Source: Streptomyces sp. DI166
GTDB lineage: Bacteria; Actinomycetota; Actinomycetes; Streptomycetales; Streptomycetaceae
Length of the DNA: 64,000 nt
Direction: 5' to 3'
Assembly (NCBI RefSeq): GCF_900091315.1
Contig: NZ_FLSP01000006.1
Span: 91,893 to 155,892 of the forward strand
The notes under the pieces were generated by a model. The model made no database searches and was not told the DNA's origin. It saw only the letters and a program-made list of their open reading frames with translations. Shown piece by piece: positions 50,683 to 60,375 of this stretch (position 1 is the first letter of the stretch; every line of letters begins with the position of its first letter). Position numbers and translations under genes: made by a program.

Positions 50683-51893
50683 GGGCCACGGCCGCCTCCG
50701 GCGAATTCGCCCTGACTCAGATCGCGTCGGCGCAGCCCGTAGTCCTGGCCGACACCGCCGCCCCCGCCTGGGCCCGCCCACACCTGGACCACCACCTCCA
50801 CGTCGACCCCGCCGACGGCCCCACCACGATCGCCGCGGTGAAGGCCTTCGCCTCCGCCCACCCGCTGCACGGCATCCTCACCTACACGCGAGACCACCTC
50901 GTCACCGCCGCACAGATCGCCGAAGACCTGAACCGGCCCACCACAACGGCCGGGACTCTCGCCCTGTGCACCGACCGCACGGCCACTCGCGAAACCCTTG
51001 CGCAGCACCGCGTGCCGCATCCGGTCTGGGACGAAGCCCGCAACGCAGAGACAGCCACACACCGCGCGGACGCCATCGGTTACCCCGTCATCATCCGGGC
51101 GCGCACCGGCTCCGCAGTCTCCGGCCTGGCGTGCGATCGCAGCGAGGTGCCAGGCGTCTGCGATCGCATGAACCGCCACACTGGATCACAACACCCCCAC
51201 CGCGCCGCCGCGTTCCTCTTGGAGGAGCACCTCGACGGGCCGCAAGTCGCAGCGGAGACCGTGGTCTTGGAGGGCGGCGACGTCCGGACAGTCGCCATCA
51301 CCCGGACCACGGTGGGGCCGGGGCCGGCCCGACAGGCGGTACGGCACTGCGTGTTCGCCCACGACAGCCTGCTGCACAACCGCATACTGCGCCAGACGGT
51401 CGCCCGCACCGTCGACGCGCTCGGCATCACCCTCGGAGTGCTCCACATCGAGATGACGCTCACCACGCGCGGCCCGCACATCACGGACGTCACCCCCCAC
51501 TTGCCCGACGACCTGATCCCCCTGCTCGTGGAGCGGGCGACCGGTATCAACCTGCCCCAGGTGGCGGCCGACCTGGCCCTCGGACGTCACCCGAACCTGG
51601 TCCCCACCCGCCAGCGCGCGGCAGCCGTCCACTTCGCCTACTCCCCGAACAGCGGTCGGCTCCGGAGGCTGGCGCTCACGGCACGCGATGTGCACCCGCT
51701 GGTGGACCGCGCCGCCATCACCCAAGAGCCCGGCCGCCACGTGGAAGCGGCAGCCTGCGCCACCACACAGGACCGCCTGGCCCACTGGGTCGTAGCGGCC
51801 GAAACCGCGATCGACTGCCACACCCTCCTGGACCAAGTGACGCACAGCCTCGACGCCGACATCGTCCCTGCCTCCGACGCGCCCGCGGCATGA
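50652..51893 (+). CDS. ATP-grasp-family ligase
   Basis: A 413-residue protein. ATG 50652 is six bases after GGAG; ATG 50646 is the alternative. The N-terminal preATP-grasp domain begins P-I-V-L-L-G-L-G-A. T-D-R-T-A-T-R-E-T-L near 115, G-Y-P-V-I-I-R-A-R-T-G-S-A-V near 150, and F-L-L-E-E-H-L-D-G near 192 form the ATP-binding core. E-M-T-L...I-T-D-V-T-P-H-L-P near 270-285 replaces the usual E-x-N-x-R metal site. It resembles amino-acid or peptide ligases of the carbamoyl-phosphate-synthase type. It diverges from the XRE/ImmA/monooxygenase cassette under shared operators and may join an acid to an amine in the same pathway. Confidence 0.8.
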   Translation: MPQPIVLLGLGATAASGEFALTQIASAQPVVLADTAAPAWARPHLDHHLHVDPADGPTTIAAVKAFASAHPLHGILTYTRDHLVTAAQIAEDLNRPTTTAGTLALCTDRTATRETLAQHRVPHPVWDEARNAETATHRADAIGYPVIIRARTGSAVSGLACDRSEVPGVCDRMNRHTGSQHPHRAAAFLLEEHLDGPQVAAETVVLEGGDVRTVAITRTTVGPGPARQAVRHCVFAHDSLLHNRILRQTVARTVDALGITLGVLHIEMTLTTRGPHITDVTPHLPDDLIPLLVERATGINLPQVAADLALGRHPNLVPTRQRAAAVHFAYSPNSGRLRRLALTARDVHPLVDRAAITQEPGRHVEAAACATTQDRLAHWVVAAETAIDCHTLLDQVTHSLDADIVPASDAPAA

Positions 51894-51986
51894 GCACGCG
51901 TGTCGATTCGCTGAGACGAGTCAGCCTTCCCACTGTGACAGCCCGGAGCGGACAAACTGCTGGGCGGCTCTGGATATCGTGGGCGC

Positions 51987-52487
51987 GTGGGGAATGTGTT
52001 CCGAGGCGACGGGCAGAATCTGGATCTGTCCAACGGCGGCACCGAGGTGTTCGTCGAGGTGCTGATGCTCGCGGTGTCCGACCTCGCCGAAGACGAGTGG
52101 GACTACAGATTTGCCGCCCTTCTGACATTGCAGGACCAGAACGTGATGGGGCGCGGTGCCGTCGGCTTCGACCTGGGGGACATCGCGTGGGGCGCGTCTC
52201 CGGCGGAGCGCGCCCGGTCGAAGCAGTTCGTACTGCGCGCTGTTGAGCTGGCGTTGAGCGGCCACCGGTGGGGTGAGCTGGGCTACGACCCGCCCTTTGC
52301 CCGTGACTATCTGCGTCAGTTCAAATCGATGGTCGAAACCTTCGAACCGACCGATGACCGCAGGCGTGGTCAAGGCTTCCCGTCACCGGAGGAACGCGCG
52401 AGGGCTTCGTGCGTGCAGCACCGCATCCTCAACGCGCTGCCGCACTGGGAGGGATGCTTCCTGTGCAACCGCCCAACACCGGCCTGA
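51987..52487 (+). CDS. Hypothetical protein
   Basis: A 166-residue soluble protein from GTG 51987 with only a weak binding site. Its first half has strands of the pattern G-T-E-V-F-V-E-V-L-M-L-A-V and Y-R-F-A-A-L-L-T-L-Q-D-Q, then G-F-D-L-G-D-I-A-W. Two cysteines near the C-terminus sit in E-G-C-F-L-C-N. No catalytic motif is recognisable. I do not know its function. It converges with the next gene with 24 bp between stops. Confidence 0.6.
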   Translation: MGNVFRGDGQNLDLSNGGTEVFVEVLMLAVSDLAEDEWDYRFAALLTLQDQNVMGRGAVGFDLGDIAWGASPAERARSKQFVLRAVELALSGHRWGELGYDPPFARDYLRQFKSMVETFEPTDDRRRGQGFPSPEERARASCVQHRILNALPHWEGCFLCNRPTPA

Positions 52488-52511
52488 ATGCTTGATGCGA
52501 CGGCCGGAGGT

Positions 52512-53156
52512 TCACGACCACCGGGCACACGCGTCAGCGAGGCGCGCGTCGGCTCGAACCCAGACCTCGCCGTCGGCCGCATCGGCCGGGGTGTCAACGC
52601 GCTCCAGCCCGAGGAAGGCGATAAGCGTGAGGAGTTCGGCCCGTTCGGCTCGGGCTTCGTCCGTCTTGTGCGAGTCGAAGAAGACGTAGTACTGGTCGCT
52701 CGGATCCACGATGCCCGAATCGGCCCAGATCCGGGCGACTTCTTCGAACGCTGCTGCTTCCGTCGTGAACGTGGCGGCGCGAAGGGCACCGCGCGTCTCC
52801 GGCGTCGCGTCGAGGTCGGCGAGGGCAGAGAACCACTGGCCGTAGTGGTTGAGGCCGTTGTATCCGTTCTCGAAGAAGAGCATCGCGGCCGGAACGTATC
52901 GGTTGGGCCGGTCGGCCCGCAGGTACTCCGTTTCCGTGCCCTTGACCCGGGCGATCACACCGCGGTCGGGCATGAGTATCAGACTCTGCCCGGCAGGCTC
53001 ATCACTGATGGTGTACGTACCGGACTTCCGGTCCTTGAAGAACGCGGAAAACGCCACATAGGCTTCCTGAGGGTCGCCCACGGAGACTTTTTCGTCGTTG
53101 CCGTCACCGACGGCGAAGACGAAGTGCTTGGGTCCGGGTTCGTAAGCGCGGGCCAT
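52512..53156 (-). CDS. Hypothetical protein
   Basis: A 214-residue protein; ATG 53156 has AAGGACG upstream. It has no signal peptide or membrane segment. The middle is rich in aromatic residues (A-M-L-F-F-E-N-G-Y-N-G-L-N-H-Y-G-Q-W near 105), followed by an acidic helical C-terminus. No motif of a known family is clear to me. It lies 55 bp upstream of the convergent small gap to 52487 and shares direction with the MmyB regulator. Confidence 0.6.
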   Translation of the reverse strand: MARAYEPGPKHFVFAVGDGNDEKVSVGDPQEAYVAFSAFFKDRKSGTYTISDEPAGQSLILMPDRGVIARVKGTETEYLRADRPNRYVPAAMLFFENGYNGLNHYGQWFSALADLDATPETRGALRAATFTTEAAAFEEVARIWADSGIVDPSDQYYVFFDSHKTDEARAERAELLTLIAFLGLERVDTPADAADGEVWVRADARLADACARWS

Positions 53157-53231
53157 GGTCGTCCTTCGTTCACGTGAAAACCGCAGTAGCTCTCGGCGCC
53201 GCAACACGTCATGGTCGCCTCGCGGATCATC

Positions 53232-54101
53232 TCATCCGGCGAGTCGGCGGTCCCTTCCGGTGCCCGTCAGTGCCTGGACGCCAATAACACCGAGCAGCCG
53301 TAGTCGCTCGGCAGTCTCGCTGCCGTCTGCCGCGGTGAAGGCCATGATGCGCAGGTCGGTGCCGAGTGCGGCGAGGATGTCGCAGTCAAGGGTGAGTTCC
53401 CCTACGGTCGCGTGCCGGACCGTCTTGGTGAGGGGCTCGTGCACCCCCACCACACCGGAATCCCACAGCGCTGTGAAGTCGCTGCTCTGATTGCGCAGTT
53501 CGTCGACAAGAGCGGCCAGTCTCGTGTCCTTGGGATAGCGGGCCGAGGTTGCGCGCAGGTCGGACACGAAGGCCGCGCGGTGACCTGTCGTCCGGCTCAC
53601 CGCCTGGGGGTATCCGGCGGGCGGCGCGACGAAGGCCCACCACACCGCGTTCCGTGCGAAGCCGCGTTCCGGTGGCGGGGTGCCGAACAGGGCCGCCCAC
53701 AGCGGGTTCCACGTGATGAGGTTCCAGGCGGCGTCGTACACGCTCAGCGGTGTGCCGGTCAGTCGGTCGAGCAGCCGCTGGACGCCCGCCGGCACATGAC
53801 CGGAGATCTGCCCGCCGCCCGGAAACGCCTGCCCGGCGAGCACGAAGAGATGCTCCCGTTCCGCCGCCGTCAGCCGCAGCGCCCGGGCCAGCGCGGAGAG
53901 GACCTGCGAGGACGGATTCGTCGCCCTGCCCTGTTCGAGCCGCACGATGTAGTCGACGGACAGCCCGGCGAGCTGGGCGAGCTCCTCACGCCGCAGGCCC
54001 GGCGCGCGCCGGACTCCGTCGTCCGGCAGGCCGGCCTCGGCCGGTTTGATGCGGTCCCGCCAGGCGTGCAACGCCCTGCCGAGATCCGTGGTTCCGGTCA
54101 T
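53232..54101 (-). CDS. XRE-family regulator with MmyB-like ligand domain
   Basis: A 289-residue regulator from ATG 54101. Residues 25-85 form the helix-turn-helix (R-R-A-P-G-L-R-R-E-E-L-A-Q-L-A-G-L-S-V, then R-L-E-Q-G-R-A-T-N-P-S). The rest is the MmyB-like PAS-fold ligand-binding domain, with A-A-W-N-L-I-T-W-N-P-L-W-A-A-L near 130-145 and a fatty-acid-type pocket. This class usually controls a divergent oxidoreductase, and an aldo/keto reductase gene diverges here, 167 bp away. Confidence 0.9.
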   Translation of the reverse strand: MTGTTDLGRALHAWRDRIKPAEAGLPDDGVRRAPGLRREELAQLAGLSVDYIVRLEQGRATNPSSQVLSALARALRLTAAEREHLFVLAGQAFPGGGQISGHVPAGVQRLLDRLTGTPLSVYDAAWNLITWNPLWAALFGTPPPERGFARNAVWWAFVAPPAGYPQAVSRTTGHRAAFVSDLRATSARYPKDTRLAALVDELRNQSSDFTALWDSGVVGVHEPLTKTVRHATVGELTLDCDILAALGTDLRIMAFTAADGSETAERLRLLGVIGVQALTGTGRDRRLAG

Positions 54102-54268
54102 GACCCGAGTATCGCGCGGTAGGCCGTGTCCCGTCGTGGTACTGCGAGTCCACCGGCTGCGGCGGGCACTGGCCGCCGCCCGGGGCATCCGCGGAGGGTG
54201 GACGTGCCGACCAGCACGGTCGGCTCGGCGGGCACCCGCCCGCCGCTGTGCGCCGAAGGAGCACTTTC

Positions 54269-55288
54269 ATGAAGTACCGCAGCCTCGGGCGGACCGGGAT
54301 CAAGGTCAGCCCCTACGGTCTGGGCACACTGATGCTCGCCGGCCTGATGGGCAACGAGCCCGACGAGTCCGTGCGCATCATCCACCGGGCGCTCGACGCC
54401 GGGATCAACCTCATCGACACCGCCGACCGCTACGCCGACTCCGAGGACATCGTCGGACGGGCCCTGAAGGGGCGCCGTGACGAGGTCGTCCTGGCCACCA
54501 AGGTCGGCCTGCCCATGGGGGAGGACCCCAACCACCAGGGCGGCTCCCGCCGCTGGATCACCACCGCCGTCGAGAACTCCCTGCGCCGCCTCGGCACCGA
54601 CCACATCGACATCTACCAGCTCCAGCGGCCCGACCCGGACACCGACCTGGAGGAGACCCTTTCGGTCCTGACCGACCTCGTCAGGGCCGGCAAGGTACGC
54701 GCCATCGGCTTCTCGACCACACCCGCCTCGATGATCGTCCAGGCCCAGTGGACGGCGGAACGCGCCGGACTGCAAAAGCCGCGCACCGAGCAGCCGCCGT
54801 ACTCGATCCTGAACCGCGGCATCGAACGGGAGGTCCTGCCGCTCGCGCAGGAGTACGGCATGGGCGTGATGGTGTGGGGCCCCTTCGGCCAGGGCCTGCT
54901 GACCGGCCGGGTCCGCAAGGGCGGCGACAACGACCTCAAACGCGCCCGCTTCTCCCGCCACCTGTCCGACGAGCACCGCATCGACGTCGTCGAACAGCTC
55001 CTCCCGCTCGCCAAGGAGGCCGGGCTGCCCATGACCCATCTGGCCATGGCCTTCACCATCGCCCACCCGGGCGTCAGCGCCGCACTCCTCGGCCCGCGCA
55101 CCATGGAACACCTTGACGACCTCCTGGCCGGGGCCGACGTCGAACTGTCCGACGACCTCCTCGACCGGATCGACGAGATCGTCCCGCCCGGCACCGACGT
55201 CACCGCCCTCGACCAGGAATACCGGCCCCCGGCCCTGCGCGAGCCCGCTCTGCGCCGCCGCCCCGCCGGGTCCCGGTCGGCGACCTGA
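54269..55288 (+). CDS. Aldo/keto reductase with catalytic His replaced by Gln
   Basis: A 339-residue (beta/alpha)8 oxidoreductase; ATG 54269 has GAAGGAG upstream. The N-terminus R-S-L-G-R-T-G-I-K-V-S-P-Y-G-L-G-T is the standard AKR start. Of the tetrad, Asp and Tyr are in I-D-T-A-D-R-Y near residue 50-56 and Lys in A-T-K-V-G near 82. The usual His in Y-Q-L-H-R-P-D is Gln here (Y-Q-L-Q-R-P-D near 123). NADPH contacts near L-L-G-P-R-T-M-E-H-L (about 275) are kept. It is the likely target of the divergent MmyB regulator. Confidence 0.88.
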   Translation: MKYRSLGRTGIKVSPYGLGTLMLAGLMGNEPDESVRIIHRALDAGINLIDTADRYADSEDIVGRALKGRRDEVVLATKVGLPMGEDPNHQGGSRRWITTAVENSLRRLGTDHIDIYQLQRPDPDTDLEETLSVLTDLVRAGKVRAIGFSTTPASMIVQAQWTAERAGLQKPRTEQPPYSILNRGIEREVLPLAQEYGMGVMVWGPFGQGLLTGRVRKGGDNDLKRARFSRHLSDEHRIDVVEQLLPLAKEAGLPMTHLAMAFTIAHPGVSAALLGPRTMEHLDDLLAGADVELSDDLLDRIDEIVPPGTDVTALDQEYRPPALREPALRRRPAGSRSAT

Positions 55289-55424
55289 ACCGGTCCCTGA
55301 CACCCCGCGGGCAGCCGCACCGCCTGCCCACAAGGCCCGGTCAAGCACCACAGATTCGGAACCCGCAACCACGTCCAGACGTCCCTCTGGGTGACGGATG
55401 GACGGCGACAACCCGGGAGAGCAC

Positions 55425-55745
55425 GTGGCGAGGAAGGACCGCAAGAAGGACACGGCCACGGAGAAGGATTACGAGAAGTGGATGGCCCGTTTCCAGCTCC
55501 GGCTGGCCCTGCGGCCCGGGGTGGACCGAGCGGTCGTGCTCCAGGCGGTCAAGGACGTCGCGGGCCACTGCGCGGTGACGGGCGAGCACCCGCAGACCGC
55601 GTTCGGTGACCCGGACGCCTACGCCGTGCAGGCTGCCGCGCGATGGGTCCCGGCGGGCCGGGCGGAGCGCGAGAAGAGGCACCGCGCCGTGGCCGACGCG
55701 GTTGACTCCGTACTGACAGAGGGCATGGACATCACCGGCCTGTGA
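55425..55745 (+). CDS. Small hypothetical protein
   Basis: A 106-residue soluble protein. GTG 55425 follows GGGAGA by five bases; an ATG at 55398 has no site. It begins with a lysine-rich run (R-K-D-R-K-K-D). A helical core holds R-F-Q-L-R-L-A-L-R-P-G-V and G-D-P-D-A-Y-A-V-Q-A-A-A, faintly like HAAS-type regulatory helices. No function is assignable. Confidence 0.55.
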   Translation: MARKDRKKDTATEKDYEKWMARFQLRLALRPGVDRAVVLQAVKDVAGHCAVTGEHPQTAFGDPDAYAVQAAARWVPAGRAEREKRHRAVADAVDSVLTEGMDITGL

Positions 55746-56177
55746 GCGGTTGATCGGGCGCGGTACGGACGAAGGAACCCGTCGGCGGCGACGCGCGCCG
55801 CCCGTCTTCGGCCGCCGGTCCGGCTTGCTCGGCATCGCTCGCCGGACCCCCGCCCCTGTACGTGCCCCCGGCGCACGGCGGTGGCGAAGGCGCGCCCGAT
55901 GCCGACTCACACGTGCGTGTGACGCCGCTCGACCGGGGCACTGGAAGTAGTGGGCCTCAGCGAGGCGGAAGAGCCGCGGACGCGTGCCCCATGGATGCCC
56001 GCCGAACGGTCCAATAGTCGACTTACCTGGGCTTTAAATCCATACTTCCGACAATATTCTCGGCTCTGCGTTTTCAGAGAGAGCGCTCCGTTTGTCGGTT
56101 CGTCCAGTGGTGTGTTTCCGGACGCTCGCGCGGCGGGGCGTGTAGCCAATCCGGTTCCCCTTTTTCTGGAGAAACAC
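55746..56177. promoter_or_regulatory. 432-bp leader region of the polysaccharide locus
   Basis: No gene is supported. The distal half (about 56010-56110) is AT-rich for this genome, with TTTAAATCC and ACAATATTC near 56032-56056, and probably carries the promoter of the operon at 56178. I could not match it to a known riboswitch. Confidence 0.4.
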
Positions 56178-57260
<1,083 letters not shown>

Positions 57261-57368
57261 TGCCGGGGCACGCGCGGGCACCGCGCCGCGCGGCGGCCCG
57301 CCTCGGTGCGCGTGCCCTTCACGCGTCTTCCCCCACCCTCCATCGGACCGCCTGGAGTACCAGCTGCC

Positions 57369-59258
57369 ATGACATCGCTGGAGCAAGACCACCTCGGTGG
57401 GACCGGCACCATCCCGGATTCCCTGCCCCGCCCCCCTTCTCCCGGGTCCCGTGAAGAGCGGGAAGCGCTGAGCAGGGAGATCCGAACCCTGTCGAACGGT
57501 GCGGTCGCCGAGGTCCGTCCGGACGGGCCCGTCCTGACACGACCCGCCCACGACCTCAAGCCGCTCCCTTCCCACTACGTGCGGGCCTTCTCCCGCCCGT
57601 ACCGCATCCTGATCGTGCTGCTCTGGCTCGGCTGGGCGGCCTGCCTGGTGTGGTTCTGGGTCTGGTGGTTCGAGCCGTCCCATCGCATCGGCTGGCTGGG
57701 ACTGGTCATCAACAGTGCCCTGCTGCTCTACATGACCTATCTTCCACTGCACTTCCTCGTCCCGCTGCTGCGCATGCGACGGTTCCGCCCGGCGGTCGAG
57801 GTGCCCGACCTCGGTACCGCTTTCGTGGTCACCCGCGCCCCCTCCGAGGACTGGGACATCGCGCGCACCACCCTGGAGGCGATGCTCCGGCAGAGGTTCC
57901 CCCACGCCTACGACGTGTGGCTGTGCGACGAGAAGCCCACCGAGGAGATCCTGGACTGGTGTCGCAGGCACGGCGTCGGCGTCTCCTGCCGGTACGGCCG
58001 CGCCGACTACCACCGGGCCGAGTGGCCGCGCCGCACACGCTGCAAAGAGGGCAACCTCGCCTTCTTCTACGACCACTGGGGTTACGAGCACTATGACGTC
58101 GTCGTTCAGCTCGACTGCGACCACGTGCCGGAGCCGGACTACCTCGCCGAAATGGTCCGCCCGTTCGCCGACCCGTCGGTCGGCTATGTCGCCGCACCCA
58201 GCATCTGTGACTCCAACGCCGGCAACTCCTGGGCGGCCCGTGGCCGTCTGTACCGCGAGGCCGTGCTGCACGGCCCCGTACAGTTCGGCCACAGTGCCGG
58301 GCTCGCCCCGCTGTGCATCGGCTCGCACTACGCCGTCCGCACCCGGGCCCTGAAGGAGATCGGCGGTCTCGGTCCGGAACTCGCCGAGGACTTCTCCACT
58401 ACGTTCCTGCTCAACTCGGCCGGATGGCAAGGCGCGTTTGCCATCGACGCGGAGGCGCACGGCGAGGGCCCACACACCTTCGGTGCGATGATCACCCAGG
58501 AGTTCCAGTGGTCGCGCAGTCTCGCCGTGATGCTCTTCGGGATGCTGCCGCGCCATCTGGGACGTATGCCCCTGAAGCTGCGGATCCGCTTCGGCGCCGC
58601 CCTGATGTACTACCCCCTGCTCGCTGTCGCGACTATCACGGGCATCCTGCTCCCCGCTGTCGCCGCGATCACCGGTGCGCCCTGGGTCAAGGTGAACTAC
58701 CTGGAGTTCCTCGGACACATGTGGAGCATGTCGATCTGGCTGATCCTGCTGACCCTGCTGTGCCGGCGCCGAGGTCTGTTGCGCCCCAGGAACGCCCCCG
58801 TCATCAGCTGGGAAATGTGGCTGTTCGGCCTGTCCCGCTGGCCGTTCGTCGCCTGGGGTGTCCTGGCCGCGTTGGCGCAGAAACTGCGGCCCCGTCAGAT
58901 CACCTTCAAGGTGACCCCCAAGAAGCGCTCCGGTCTTGAGCCGCTTCCGCTCCGCACTGTCGCGCCGTACCTGGTGATCACCCTGTTCCTGTCGGGCTCG
59001 GCGCTGGTCGGCCAGTTCACCGGGCCCGCCGTCGGCTACGTCTTCCTCTGCCTGCTCGGCGCCGCCTCGTACGCCACCGTCACACTCGTCGTCGCCGTGC
59101 TGCACATCAAGGAAGCCGCACGGGCCACCGGCGTCCGGGCGTTCCGAGCGCTGCGCACAGCCGCCCTCCCGCTGACGGCAGGCCTGCTCTGTCTGCTTCC
59201 GCTGGCATCCGCCGCCGCCCTCTTCCCTGCCTACTTCAGCGGCTTCTACGTCTGGTGA
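57369..59258 (+). CDS. Membrane glycosyltransferase family 2, cellulose-synthase-like
   Basis: A 629-residue processive-type transferase from ATG 57369. Two helices near residues 78-130 precede a cytoplasmic GT-A domain. Motifs are W-L-C-D-E-K-P near 187, the metal-binding D-C-D-H-V-P near 250, the general base in L-A-E-D-F-S near 340 and Q-E-F-Q-W-S-R-S near 378 (the Q-x-x-R-W site, degenerate). At least five more helices follow to the end. Such enzymes polymerise and export a beta-glycan. It lies between sugar-nucleotide genes and is the probable polymerase of the locus. Confidence 0.87.
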   Translation: MTSLEQDHLGGTGTIPDSLPRPPSPGSREEREALSREIRTLSNGAVAEVRPDGPVLTRPAHDLKPLPSHYVRAFSRPYRILIVLLWLGWAACLVWFWVWWFEPSHRIGWLGLVINSALLLYMTYLPLHFLVPLLRMRRFRPAVEVPDLGTAFVVTRAPSEDWDIARTTLEAMLRQRFPHAYDVWLCDEKPTEEILDWCRRHGVGVSCRYGRADYHRAEWPRRTRCKEGNLAFFYDHWGYEHYDVVVQLDCDHVPEPDYLAEMVRPFADPSVGYVAAPSICDSNAGNSWAARGRLYREAVLHGPVQFGHSAGLAPLCIGSHYAVRTRALKEIGGLGPELAEDFSTTFLLNSAGWQGAFAIDAEAHGEGPHTFGAMITQEFQWSRSLAVMLFGMLPRHLGRMPLKLRIRFGAALMYYPLLAVATITGILLPAVAAITGAPWVKVNYLEFLGHMWSMSIWLILLTLLCRRRGLLRPRNAPVISWEMWLFGLSRWPFVAWGVLAALAQKLRPRQITFKVTPKKRSGLEPLPLRTVAPYLVITLFLSGSALVGQFTGPAVGYVFLCLLGAASYATVTLVVAVLHIKEAARATGVRAFRALRTAALPLTAGLLCLLPLASAAALFPAYFSGFYVW

Positions 59259-59294
59259 CGGCCTGTCACGGCCCTTCGAGAATCGAGGTCCCCC

Positions 59295-60317
59295 ATGCCC
59301 CAGACCGTCCTGGTCACCGGCGGCGCCGGCTTCATCGGCAGCCACACCTGCGTCGAACTCCTCCAGTCCGGTCACGAGGTGGTCGTCCTCGACGACCACT
59401 CCAACAGCTCCCCCCAGGCACTGGAGCGCGTCGCGAAGATCGCGGGCCGGCCGATCGCCGCCGTGCACACCGCCGACGTCCGCGACCGGCGGGCACTGGA
59501 CGCCGTGTTCACCGAGCACGCCATCGACGCGGTGATCCACTTCGCCGCGAAGAAAGCCGTCGGCGAGTCGGTACAAATCCCGCTCACGTACTACGACATC
59601 AACGTCGGCGGCACCACGGCACTCGCCTCGGCGATGCACGAACACGGCGTGCACCGGCTGGTGTTCTCCTCGTCCTGCTCGATCTACGGCAACGCGACGG
59701 TCGTCCCGCTCACCGAGGAGTCCCCGGCCGCGCCCACCAACCCGTACGCCACCACCAAGTGGACCTGCGAGCAGATTCTGGGAGACCTGTGCCGGCACGT
59801 GCCCGAGCTGCGGGTGCTGGCACTGCGGTACTTCAATCCCGCCGGCGCGCACCCCAGTGGGCTGCTGGGGGAGGACCCGAGCGGTGTGCCGAACAACATC
59901 ATGCCGTTCCTCGCGCAGATCGCGGTGGGCCGTCGCGAGGAGCTGAGCGTCTTCGGCGACGACTACCCGACGCCGGACGGCACGGGCGTGCGTGACTACA
60001 TCCATGTCGTGGACGTGGCCGAGGGCCATGTGGCCGCGCTCGACCACTTCGACGACAGGCCGGGCCTGCAGGTCTTCAACCTCGGCACCGGGCGCGGCTC
60101 TTCCGTGCTGGAGCTCGTGCACACCTTCCAGCAGGCGTGCGGCACGCCGATCCCGTACCGCGTCGCGCCGCGCCGCCCCGGCGATGTCGCGGAGCTGGTG
60201 GCGGATCCGGCGAAGGTCGAGGCGGCATGGGGGTGGAGGGCGCGGCGTGATCTGGCCGCGATGTGCCGGGACGCATGGAACTTCCAGCAGAACAACCCGT
60301 ACGGCTACGCCCCCTGA
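59295..60317 (+). CDS. galE: UDP-glucose 4-epimerase
   Basis: A 340-residue GalE-type enzyme, 36 bp after the transferase. The cofactor motif is T-G-G-A-G-F-I-G-S-H near residue 8. The active site has S-S-C-S-I-Y-G near 124 and Y-A-T-T-K near 148, with L-R-Y-F-N-P-A-G-A-H near 178 and R-D-Y-I-H-V-V-D near 233. It interconverts UDP-glucose and UDP-galactose, feeding the polymer made by the neighbouring enzymes. Length and motifs are fully standard. Confidence 0.93.
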   Translation: MPQTVLVTGGAGFIGSHTCVELLQSGHEVVVLDDHSNSSPQALERVAKIAGRPIAAVHTADVRDRRALDAVFTEHAIDAVIHFAAKKAVGESVQIPLTYYDINVGGTTALASAMHEHGVHRLVFSSSCSIYGNATVVPLTEESPAAPTNPYATTKWTCEQILGDLCRHVPELRVLALRYFNPAGAHPSGLLGEDPSGVPNNIMPFLAQIAVGRREELSVFGDDYPTPDGTGVRDYIHVVDVAEGHVAALDHFDDRPGLQVFNLGTGRGSSVLELVHTFQQACGTPIPYRVAPRRPGDVAELVADPAKVEAAWGWRARRDLAAMCRDAWNFQQNNPYGYAP

Positions 60318-60375
60318 CACGGGCCGTGCCCCGTCCCCTGTCCCCGCAGTTCCGCTCAGAAACAGGAGAACCCGC

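Noticed and set aside
46250..51893. RiPP gene cluster of ATP-grasp type
   Set aside because: The 39-codon ORF lacks a recognisable leader and no protease/exporter pair of a known RiPP class is present; kept only as a finding with low certainty.
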